Below, piece after piece: positions 1-5,599 of a stretch of 31,904 nucleotides of DNA. The stretch's first letter is position 1, and each line of letters opens with the position of its first letter. The notes under the pieces were generated by a model. It had not been told where the DNA came from. It saw nothing but the letters and a program-made list of their open reading frames with translations, and did no database searches. The DNA lies in the IMG/VR virus record IMGVR_UViG_3300034061_002955, positions 1 through 31,904 of that record. One strand, 5' to 3'. This stretch comes from a virus. The position numbers were made by a program, and so were the translations under genes.

Positions 1-316
1 CTTCAAGGTTTCCAAGTTTTAATATCGGTCTCCTTGTTCCTTCAGTATAACCCACTTCTTTTCTTGCCATTACAAAGTCAGCAACCATACCTTTAAACTT
101 ATGATTTACAGGGAACTTAGCTCTGATAGTAAACATTTCAGATGTTGAAAGGAATATTTCATATCCTTCAGATTGAAGGTATTTTGTCATTTCATCAAAT
201 CCTTCACCTACTGATTGGTTTAAATCATCCAATACAAATGTAAAGTCAATATCCTTAGAATCCAACCCAAGCAATCTATCCCTTACACATCCCCCTACTT
301 TATATATCTGTGGCAT
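1..316 (-). CDS. Class II CCA-adding / poly(A) polymerase-like nucleotidyltransferase, head domain (3' part cut by window edge)
   Basis: About 105 residues are visible, starting at the ATG complementary to 314-316; the reading frame is open to the left edge. The N-terminus reads YKVGGCVRDRLLG (residues 5-17) followed by KDIDF (21-25). This is the GGxVRD...DxD signature of the PolyA_pol head domain, in which the two aspartates (D22, D24) bind the metals for nucleotidyl transfer. The family adds CCA to tRNA 3' ends or poly(A) to RNA. Phages also encode short, diverged members whose substrates are unknown, so the substrate here is open. A Bacteroidota-type promoter lies just upstream (332-363), so the gene can be transcribed alone. 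It follows the P-loop kinase gene on the same strand, which hints at RNA end processing; that link is inference. The C-terminal RNA-binding part lies outside the window. Confidence 0.8.
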   Translation of the reverse strand, partial: MPQIYKVGGCVRDRLLGLDSKDIDFTFVLDDLNQSVGEGFDEMTKYLQSEGYEIFLSTSEMFTIRAKFPVNHKFKGMVADFVMARKEVGYTEGTRRPILKLGNLE

Positions 317-331
317 ATTATTATTTTTTTA

Positions 332-363
332 CAAAGATAGGGTATTTCATTGAAACCACCAAA
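332..363 (-). promoter_or_regulatory. Bacteroidota-type promoter for the nucleotidyltransferase gene
   Basis: Read on the minus strand there is TTTG (363-360), a 20-nt spacer, and TATCTTTG (339-332). This matches the Bacteroidota housekeeping consensus (TTTG at -33, TAnnTTTG at -7). The start codon at 316 lies about 15 nt further on, leaving a short leader. The -33 element sits immediately after the stop codon of the upstream kinase gene, so the two genes may be separately transcribed. Confidence 0.6.
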
Positions 364-753
364 TTAAATTAATTTTAATTCAAATCTATCCCTCATTATT
401 TCCAACTTATCATCAGGAACTCCGTGAATATTCTTACCTTCGTGACGATTTTCAACAATAATAGAGAATACTTGATAATCGTGTTCTTTAGCCATATCAT
501 AATAAGCCTTCATTTCCCATTCTTGGGTAAAGGTATTTGATACTACTATTTGATGTCCAATTCTCATCCATTCCGCACATTTAGTTTGGCAGTCAGCGTG
601 AGCGTCCTTTATTTTAGACACATCAAACTTATATTCCTGTGTTTTAGGGTCAATAAAGTATTGATCGGCTTCTAATACAATACCACCAATTAGTTTGGCG
701 AATGTGGATTTCCCTGAACCAGGTAATCCTCTAATTAAAAATAGTTTTTTCAT
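364..753 (-). CDS. N4BP2L-like P-loop kinase (AAA_33, polynucleotide-kinase-like)
   Basis: This 129-residue protein has a Walker A motif GLPGSGKST at residues 9-17, an acidic ADQYF segment at 29-33 after the second strand, VVSNTFTQEWEMKAYY at 70-85, and a C-terminal NIHGVPDDKLEIMRDRFE at 108-125. The last two segments closely resemble the NTN...WEMK and NIHGV...KI..M..R.E motifs of the N4BP2L1/N4BP2 kinase family, relatives of the 5'-kinase domain of T4 Pnkp. The predicted role is transfer of an ATP phosphate to a polynucleotide 5' end or a nucleotide. The frame is open to 804, but the internal Met at 753 is preferred: it directly precedes the Walker A strand and is preceded by a TATCTTTG promoter element. 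No phosphatase domain is fused; a separate HAD phosphatase is encoded at 3987-4403. Confidence 0.8.
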   Translation of the reverse strand: MKKLFLIRGLPGSGKSTFAKLIGGIVLEADQYFIDPKTQEYKFDVSKIKDAHADCQTKCAEWMRIGHQIVVSNTFTQEWEMKAYYDMAKEHDYQVFSIIVENRHEGKNIHGVPDDKLEIMRDRFELKLI

Positions 754-760
754 AATGATA

Positions 761-768
761 CAAAGATA
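761..768 (-). promoter_or_regulatory. Candidate -7 element (TATCTTTG) for the P-loop kinase gene
   Basis: TATCTTTG on the minus strand ends 7 nt before the preferred start codon at 753. No good TTG is seen 19-20 nt upstream, only a T-rich tract, so the promoter is incomplete by consensus. Its position supports the internal Met as the true start, because a start at 804 would lie upstream of the transcription start. Confidence 0.4.
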
Positions 769-792
769 GTGAAAAAAAATATAAAAAAAAAC

Positions 793-822
793 TTGTGTTG
801 TCAAATTAAAGTATTATATTTG
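793..822 (+). promoter_or_regulatory. Bacteroidota-type promoter for the gene at 848
   Basis: TTG at 793-795, a 19-nt spacer and TATATTTG at 815-822 fit the Bacteroidota TTTG/TAnnTTTG consensus. The expected transcript would start close to 826-829 and carry an A-rich leader of about 20 nt. It is divergent from the kinase promoter element at 761-768. Confidence 0.6.
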
Positions 823-847
823 TATAACAATTATAAACAATACCACT

Positions 848-1423
848 ATGGCTAAGAAAAAAGAAGTAATCATCCCTGAAATTATTAACAATGTAATCAG
901 TAAATGTGATGATTTGATTAATCAAGCAATGGAACGTGAAAACAAAAGATTCCAAACCTTAAATACAAGATTTCAAGAATGGTTTTTAAGTAAAGATCCC
1001 AACACTAAGTTTATTTATGGTCCAATTATACCATTTTTACAACAAGTATCGGGTAAATATAAGGTTGGTGGAACAGTTGAGTATTATTCAATCAGTCATT
1101 CATTCCCTGAAAATAGAAAAAGTAGTGTGTTAGTTTATAACCAAGAATCTTTCAATGGATGGTTTAATAACTACAAAGAAGATTATAAAATCAATCAGGT
1201 TTGGAAACTCACCCAATCAATGATGAAACACTTAACCGATAAAGATAGTTTAAGTTCTGATGTGAGAATTAGTAAAACACCAAGAGGTTTCTGTGTTGAG
1301 TTCCAATACTTAAATGATGGACAATTATACAACTACCAAACTGACGCAATTGAAGCGGGTGGACACAATATTCAATGTTTCCATTACAGATACATTACCA
1401 AAATTAAAAAAGTGACTAACTAA
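848..1423 (+). CDS. Hypothetical phage protein
   Basis: This 191-residue protein belongs to no family I recognise. It begins with a basic MAKKKEV, followed by a probably helical, charged segment (residues 10-45) and then a mixed alpha/beta region rich in Tyr, Trp and Phe. Near the C-terminus, GGHNIQCFHYRYITKIKK (residues 171-188) carries His and Cys but no recognisable metal site. No signal peptide or membrane segment is visible. It has its own promoter at 793-822 and its own terminator at 1406-1435, so it is a single-gene unit on the strand opposite most of the window. The host-type promoter suggests early or middle expression (inference). Confidence 0.7.
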   Translation: MAKKKEVIIPEIINNVISKCDDLINQAMERENKRFQTLNTRFQEWFLSKDPNTKFIYGPIIPFLQQVSGKYKVGGTVEYYSISHSFPENRKSSVLVYNQESFNGWFNNYKEDYKINQVWKLTQSMMKHLTDKDSLSSDVRISKTPRGFCVEFQYLNDGQLYNYQTDAIEAGGHNIQCFHYRYITKIKKVTN

Positions 1424-1435
1424 GTCACTTTTTTT
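1406..1435 (+). terminator. Intrinsic terminator after the gene at 848-1423
   Basis: The stem AGTGACT (1411-1417) / AGTCACT (1423-1429) closes a 5-nt loop and is extended by A5/T5 pairing, with a following T tract to 1435. The stop codon of the gene lies inside the hairpin. Confidence 0.8.
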
Positions 1436-1446
1436 ATGTCCATAAC

Positions 1447-1454
1447 TATTTATA
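1447..1454 (+). promoter_or_regulatory. TATTTATA element, candidate late promoter
   Basis: TATTTATA ends 4 nt before the ATG at 1459, with no recognisable -33/-35 element upstream. The same element sits at the same distance before other unit-leading structural genes at 8212 and 11906, and at 5 nt before 20007 and (one mismatch) 20062. Confidence 0.45.
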
Positions 1455-1458
1455 TGGT

Positions 1459-2484
1459 ATGGAAAATGTTTTATTAGAAGAAATTAATAGGATGAGAAAA
1501 CTTATGAATCTCACCGAAAAAGAAAACTTAGAGGAAGATGATTCTCTAACAAATAACCCTGACAATGATTGGATAGTTCAATCACTTAGAAAACAACTTG
1601 GAGGTGATAAAGAAATCTTTGTTAAACTTGTAGATAAAAGACAAGGTAGAGAAGGTAAAACAAACTTAGTAAAGATTGTAAATGGTAAAGTTATTGATGT
1701 TTTAGATGATGAACCAGAAGAAGTTAATGAAGGGATTAAAGATACCCTTAAAATCGGTGCTGTATGTATGATATTAGCTTCAGGTATGGTATCTTGTAAA
1801 GAAGGTAATTATAATTTAGCCAATGATGCAAGATATATAATGAAACCGGAGATTTTAAATACATTAGGTAGAGAATCTTTTGATAGTCCAGTTGGTTCTA
1901 AAGATAAAATATATGTTTGGGCTGGTAATCAATCAGGAGGTCGTGGAACAAATAGTAGAGTTTTATATCACGATTATTCAAATAATAAAAAAGAATATGG
2001 GGCTACTTTTGATAATTACCCAGATTCATTTGCTTATGGCGCTAATGGTATTACCCCTGTTGAAGTTGTAGGAAAAACTAAATTGACTTCTGACATAGCT
2101 AAAAGATTACAGAAATATAGTAAGATTGATTTGAGTAAATATACAGATACATCAACTACATTGGGTAAGAGTGGTACAAATAATCAAAGTTCTGGTTTAT
2201 ATGTTATTGTTGTAGATGTATTAGGTTCATCACATTATGATTGGTCTGACCCTAATAAAGCTCAAGAAATAAAAGATCCTAAATATAAAACAGGATATGC
2301 GATTTATATAGTATCACCATCAGTAGCTAATGGTATAAATGTTGGTGAGTTATATCCAACAACGTTAGATGTTATGTTTGGAACATATAATGATCCATTA
2401 TCAGGTAATGAAAAAATAAGACCTTTAGATGATTATTTCAACAATAACTTTAAAAACTTATTAGGTGATAAACCTGAGTTTTAA
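1459..2484 (+). CDS. Phage protein with N-terminal tag resembling a capsid-targeting peptide
   Basis: This 341-residue protein has no enzymatic family that I recognise. Residues 1-20 (VLLEEINRMRKLMNLTE within them) form an amphipathic helix ending in L-T-E, the kind of site cut by the T4 gp21 prohead protease at the end of capsid-targeting peptides. Residues 25-90 are acidic and polar. Residues 95-113 are hydrophobic and end in MVSC, like a lipoprotein signal but internal. The remainder (about 120-341) looks like one globular, Gly/Ser/Tyr-rich domain. A TATTTATA element lies 4 nt before the start and a terminator follows the stop. A packaged internal protein or structural protein is plausible, but this is inference. 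The internal hydrophobic stretch is odd and could become an N-terminus after processing. Confidence 0.7.
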   Translation: MENVLLEEINRMRKLMNLTEKENLEEDDSLTNNPDNDWIVQSLRKQLGGDKEIFVKLVDKRQGREGKTNLVKIVNGKVIDVLDDEPEEVNEGIKDTLKIGAVCMILASGMVSCKEGNYNLANDARYIMKPEILNTLGRESFDSPVGSKDKIYVWAGNQSGGRGTNSRVLYHDYSNNKKEYGATFDNYPDSFAYGANGITPVEVVGKTKLTSDIAKRLQKYSKIDLSKYTDTSTTLGKSGTNNQSSGLYVIVVDVLGSSHYDWSDPNKAQEIKDPKYKTGYAIYIVSPSVANGINVGELYPTTLDVMFGTYNDPLSGNEKIRPLDDYFNNNFKNLLGDKPEF

Positions 2485-2485
2485 T

Positions 2486-2514
2486 AAAAAAAGGTGGATT
2501 TTACTCCACCTTTT
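2486..2514. terminator. Bidirectional terminator between convergent genes
   Basis: The stem AGGTGGA (2492-2498) / TCCACCT (2505-2511) is flanked by an A tract (2486-2491) and a T tract (2511-2514), so it can terminate transcripts from both sides. The stop codon of the leftward gene (2501-2503) falls within the hairpin. The stem resembles the terminator at 24700-24726. Confidence 0.8.
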
Positions 2515-2920
2515 CTGTTTCTGATGATACGGAAGCCTCTTCGGCTTCAATAACTTTTATTTCGGGTATTATATCATCCCGTTTTATATTGAAATCAAGT
2601 TTGGTTAAATCATCCAATGATGACGAATTAAACAATTCTTCTAATTGTCTTTTCTTTTCAGCTAATAACTTAATCTTTTGTTCTCTTTCAATATTACTAC
2701 TAATAATTTGAGTAACAAGATTTAACATATCATTAAAAGATATTGTAGGATCTTTTGTTATCAAATAAGTTAAATTATCTTTCTTTTTGACAATAATACC
2801 TTCTTGTTCTACTATCCAGTCTGGTTTAAAATAACACTTCATTAGTTTTATTTGCCCATCAAACTCAAAGGAAAATACATGTCCTTTATATTCTTCAAAT
2901 ACTTTATCAATACTATTCAT
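2501..2920 (-). CDS. Hypothetical phage protein with coiled-coil segment
   Basis: The protein has 139 residues. The N-terminal 70 residues are mixed, with alternating hydrophobics typical of beta strands (KGHVFSFEFDGQIKLMKCYF). Residues 72-98 (NIEREQKIKLLAEKKRQLEEL within them) are strongly heptad-like and predicted to form a coiled coil. The C-terminal 35 residues are acidic and probably disordered. The start overlaps the end of the upstream gene by 8 nt, so it is the last gene of the leftward unit, and its stop lies inside the terminator. Its neighbours suggest a virion or assembly role, but no family is recognised. Confidence 0.7.
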   Translation of the reverse strand: MNSIDKVFEEYKGHVFSFEFDGQIKLMKCYFKPDWIVEQEGIIVKKKDNLTYLITKDPTISFNDMLNLVTQIISSNIEREQKIKLLAEKKRQLEELFNSSSLDDLTKLDFNIKRDDIIPEIKVIEAEEASVSSETEKVE

Positions 2921-3305
2921 TTTTATCTCCTTTTTTTACATTTTGTAAAGAATGTAATGTTGTTTTATCAATTTCCATTAATATTTTATAGTTCAATAAA
3001 TCATCCGAACCATAATCCCCTGATTGTTCAAATTGAATACTTTTAGGGTTGAATGTAAATCCATTCACAACAGTTCCTACCGGATCTAAAAACTCAATTG
3101 TTACATCTTCAATATTAAACAAATCTTTTGGGTTAATTTGAAATTGAACAGTTTCATACACTTCGGTTGAAAACATCAACTTATCAGCATCATTAAATAT
3201 CTTATACTTTCTGAAAAGATATTCTTTAATATCACATCCTTTTAATTTAATAACCCACCTATTAGTTTTAAGTGGTTCAAAATATTCCCATTTACTCACA
3301 CTCAT
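2913..3305 (-). CDS. Hypothetical protein, possibly with a tail-tube-like fold
   Basis: The protein has 130 residues. The N-terminus (WEYFEPLKTNRWVIKLKG) recalls the TNRF/NRF opening of gp19-like tail tube proteins in T4-like phages, and VTIEFLDPVGTVVNGFTF (residues 68-85) could be one of the long beta strands of such a fold. It is shorter than T4 gp19 (163 residues), and I see no other diagnostic motif, so this is a weak suggestion; a baseplate or tail-completion protein is equally possible. It lies 4 nt after the membrane-protein gene upstream and overlaps the coiled-coil gene downstream, in the same leftward operon. Confidence 0.65.
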   Translation of the reverse strand: MSVSKWEYFEPLKTNRWVIKLKGCDIKEYLFRKYKIFNDADKLMFSTEVYETVQFQINPKDLFNIEDVTIEFLDPVGTVVNGFTFNPKSIQFEQSGDYGSDDLLNYKILMEIDKTTLHSLQNVKKGDKNE

Positions 3306-3309
3306 ACTA

Positions 3310-3615
3310 TTACCAATCAGGATTTAATTTATATCTTAAATGATCTAATAAAATTACTATACCAGCCGAAAAACAAGCATCAAAGAACATAGTTACTAAA
3401 AAACTACCACCAATGAATGTTGCTGTTGGGCTAAATAATACTAAACTTAAAAACCATCCAACGTGAAAACCACAACACAAAGGACATCTAAATACTGAAC
3501 TCCAATATTCGTTAATACTTTCAGTCCAATCTCTTAACCATCTAAAAATCTTACTTTGTGTTATAATTGTTGTAATACCAAAGCTAATAATACTAAATAA
3601 AAATAAATTAATCAT
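3310..3615 (-). CDS. Small membrane protein with CPLCxG motif (DUF1360-like)
   Basis: With the start chosen here the protein has 101 residues. Residues 1-20 (INLFLFSIISFGITTIITQS) form one membrane segment, and two more are likely around 53-70 and 75-92. Between the first two is FRCPLCCGFHVGWF, resembling the Cys-rich CPxC.G.W turn in DUF1360-type membrane proteins. The start at 3615 is preferred over the ATG at 3630 because it gives the ATGA stop/start overlap with the upstream gene, the arrangement used repeatedly in this operon. The role is unknown; phage membrane proteins of this size may act in superinfection exclusion or lysis timing, but nothing here proves that. Confidence 0.6.
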   Translation of the reverse strand: MINLFLFSIISFGITTIITQSKIFRWLRDWTESINEYWSSVFRCPLCCGFHVGWFLSLVLFSPTATFIGGSFLVTMFFDACFSAGIVILLDHLRYKLNPDW

Positions 3616-3794
3616 ATCGTAAATCCACAAATTAAAAGTGTGATTATTATTGAGAGTGATACACCTAAAACAATTAACTCTATCATAGGTATAGGTCTTA
3701 CTCTTTCGGCTGTTATTCTTTTATAGAATAAGAATCCGCTTCTTAAACAATTTAAGAAACTTATTACAAAAAGAAATACTAATATATGTGTCAT
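3612..3794 (-). CDS. Small two-helix membrane protein
   Basis: This 60-residue protein has two hydrophobic segments, about residues 1-24 (including ILVFLFVISFLNCLRSGFLF) and 37-59 (including MIELIVLGVSLSIIITLLIC). They are separated by a basic, Arg/Pro-containing loop (YKRITAERVRPIP). It overlaps both neighbours by ATGA, which implies translational coupling with the Hc1-like gene and the DUF1360-like gene. The two membrane proteins may act together. A holin-like role is possible from size and topology, but there is no endolysin gene nearby, so this is speculation. Confidence 0.6.
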   Translation of the reverse strand: MTHILVFLFVISFLNCLRSGFLFYKRITAERVRPIPMIELIVLGVSLSIIITLLICGFTI

Positions 3795-3985
3795 TTTACT
3801 CCGTGACCTTTCATTGATTTTTTTACTTTATTTACATTCTTCCACATACCCTTAGTTTCAGACATTAATTCCTTCAGTTTTTTTCTTAACTTAAATGAAT
3901 ATACCTTCTTACCTTTAATAAAATATTGTTCAGATAAGATTTCAACTTCTTTAAGGATACGTTTTAGTTTTTCGTATTCTTCCAT
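3791..3985 (-). CDS. Hc1-like (histone H1-like) small basic protein
   Basis: This 64-residue protein is Lys-rich and predicted helical. The pattern YEKLKRILKEVEILSEQYF...KGKK (residues 4-27), then KLRKKLKELMSETKG, parallels the short Bacteroidota/Chlamydiae Hc1-like proteins. Those proteins begin F..LK..v...e.d...fy.KGn and continue with a conserved R.RK..q.L segment. That family binds DNA and compacts nucleoids. Here it could condense phage DNA or alter the host nucleoid. The assignment is from remembered family pattern, not a search; a generic small basic protein is the alternative. The gene starts 1 nt after the HAD phosphatase stop (TAATATG junction) and overlaps the next gene by ATGA. 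Confidence 0.6.
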   Translation of the reverse strand: MEEYEKLKRILKEVEILSEQYFIKGKKVYSFKLRKKLKELMSETKGMWKNVNKVKKSMKGHGVK

Positions 3986-3986
3986 A

Positions 3987-4403
3987 TTATTCAGCCTTCG
4001 CTTGGTTTATCAACCCCATATTTGTTAAATACTCCTCAACAACAACCCAATTAATAAATGGTCTACCATAAGGTATCTCAGCACCATTTTCATCTTTATT
4101 TGTCATTATACTTAAAGGAGCACCCAAACCAGCATCGTCAATATATAACTCAGCATAACACTTATTAGATGTTGTCCATCTCGCTTGTGTTGGGTTATAA
4201 CCTACACCATATAATTCAATACCATTTGTTTTAAACCAATCAACAGCCTCACCTAATTCGTGTCCACTACGCATTGTGTTTAAAATTAATTGGTGTCCAT
4301 TTTCTACCAATTTTTTCAATACCGGAACTGCTCCGACATCTTGTCCTACTTCTGGATACTCGTGAGTTACAACGGTTCCATCAAAATCTAATCCTATTAC
4401 CAT
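3987..4403 (-). CDS. HAD-superfamily phosphatase (BT0820-like)
   Basis: This 138-residue protein has HAD motif I as GLDFDGT (residues 4-10; D6 nucleophile, D8 acid/base), a motif II threonine in LNTMRS (T43) and the acidic motif IV in LYIDDAGLG (D89, D90). It is a small capless HAD hydrolase, like those common in Bacteroidota and their phages. The reaction is likely removal of phosphate from a small metabolite or nucleic-acid end. Together with the separate P-loop kinase at 364-753 it would provide the two activities that T4 Pnkp carries in one chain, but the genes are not adjacent, so that pairing is inference. It sits 1 nt downstream of the RuvC-like gene. Confidence 0.8.
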   Translation of the reverse strand: MVIGLDFDGTVVTHEYPEVGQDVGAVPVLKKLVENGHQLILNTMRSGHELGEAVDWFKTNGIELYGVGYNPTQARWTTSNKCYAELYIDDAGLGAPLSIMTNKDENGAEIPYGRPFINWVVVEEYLTNMGLINQAKAE

Positions 4404-4404
4404 A

Positions 4405-5055
4405 TTATTTATCTTTTTGATTTAATACTGCAATACCACAAGTAATGGCATCGGCAATATCATAATTATTCTTCTTTAATCTACCCTTACTATCTTTTAA
4501 CCATTCTAATTTAGGGTATAGTTTATTCACTTCATCAAATATTACTTTCTTCTTATCCAATGTAGCAAAACCTTCTTTATCTACTTTATAATAATGTCTG
4601 TGTTCTTCGTTAATATCTTCAATATTATCAGCTTTTTTCTTATATGCTCCGAATAATACCAATTTGTTTTTAGCTGAACCCACTTGCATTAAATTAGGGA
4701 ATGCTTTTGCTCTTGAATCGTATGATGAAATGTATTTTGGTGCTACACCTAAAATATCATAACACATCTTAGAGATAATACCATTAAACTTTAATAGTGT
4801 TGCAACGGTATAAACGTTATTTGAACCCAATAATGGTTCTTCAATCCAAATATGTTTAATTGGCATACCTTTATATTCTTCAATAAGGGTTTGAACCAAG
4901 TTAGCTTTCTCATATAATAGAGAATCTGTTGTAGCATTTTTAACCTTTGGTTCGATTTGTTTAAGTTCTAATACTTTTTCATTGTTATAGTCAAATAGAG
5001 CAATACCAACACAAGTTGTTGATACGTCTAAACATAACATAAATACTTTTTCCAT
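4405..5055 (-). CDS. RuvC-like Holliday junction resolvase (RNase H fold)
   Basis: This 216-residue protein has LDVSTTCVGIALFD at residues 9-22 (catalytic D10 and the D-x-S-T-x-x-G turn), IWIEEPLL at 69-76 (acidic E72/E73) and YDIADA near the C-terminus (D199, D202). This is the ordered set of acidic residues of the RuvC/YqgF RNase H fold. Expected role: cleaving branched DNA before packaging, as T4 endonuclease VII does by another fold. The protein is longer than bacterial RuvC (about 170) because of an insertion around residues 125-185. Met1 at 5055 is used; Met6 is also possible. A 36-nt gap precedes it, so transcription may start here. Confidence 0.8.
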   Translation of the reverse strand: MEKVFMLCLDVSTTCVGIALFDYNNEKVLELKQIEPKVKNATTDSLLYEKANLVQTLIEEYKGMPIKHIWIEEPLLGSNNVYTVATLLKFNGIISKMCYDILGVAPKYISSYDSRAKAFPNLMQVGSAKNKLVLFGAYKKKADNIEDINEEHRHYYKVDKEGFATLDKKKVIFDEVNKLYPKLEWLKDSKGRLKKNNYDIADAITCGIAVLNQKDK

Positions 5056-5091
5056 ATACGGAATATAAAAAGAAATAAGAGATTGTAAATA

Positions 5092-5598
5092 TTATAAAGT
5101 TTTAGTTATATTAATAACTTTTCTCATATTTTTTTTATTTTGATAATCATATACAGTTCCACCTGGTTTATATATTATAAAAATAAAATCCGTTCTAATA
5201 CTATCAATCACACTATTAACCTCAATTTCTAAATCTTTTATAACAAGATCTTTGGGATTGTGTTGAGATATTATATGACTTAAATAAACAGACATTGTAT
5301 TACCATATTCAATTAAATCTAAATCACTAAATCTTGGTTCTAATTTTTCCCCATTATTAAGAATAATTTCACCTTCATATTTAATCGCATACTCAATATC
5401 AGAATATTCTAAATGATCCCACAATTCACCTTCATATTCAATAGTATAATTTAATGACTTAATATTATTATCAATTAAAAACTTATTATTGGCATCTTTA
5501 ACCATTTTTTCAAAATTAGCTTTTCTTTCATCAATTTTTCTTGGAATGAAAAGTTTCTTTTTTTCTTCTTGTAATATTTTTTTAATGATATCTTTCAT
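5092..5598 (-). CDS. Hypothetical protein with N-terminal tag MKDIIKKILQEE
   Basis: The protein has 168 residues. The first 12 residues form a short amphipathic helix ending L-Q-E (residues 9-11), comparable in length and layout to the T4 capsid-targeting peptides that end in (L/I)-x-E and are cut by the prohead protease. A charged helical segment follows (about 13-45), then a beta-rich, acidic region with alternating hydrophobics (for example LNYTIEYEGELWDHLEYSD, from residue 49). The function is unknown. Its start codon comes 1 nt after the stop of the fibre/collar-like gene (TAAGATG), so it is translated with the virion operon; this supports a virion-associated role. Confidence 0.65.
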   Translation of the reverse strand: MKDIIKKILQEEKKKLFIPRKIDERKANFEKMVKDANNKFLIDNNIKSLNYTIEYEGELWDHLEYSDIEYAIKYEGEIILNNGEKLEPRFSDLDLIEYGNTMSVYLSHIISQHNPKDLVIKDLEIEVNSVIDSIRTDFIFIIYKPGGTVYDYQNKKNMRKVINITKTL

Positions 5599-5599
5599 C

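Noticed and set aside
754-804. Extended N-terminus of the P-loop kinase from the ATG at 804
   Set aside because: The extra 17 residues (Phe/Tyr-rich) have no counterpart in the family, and a promoter element lies within that stretch.
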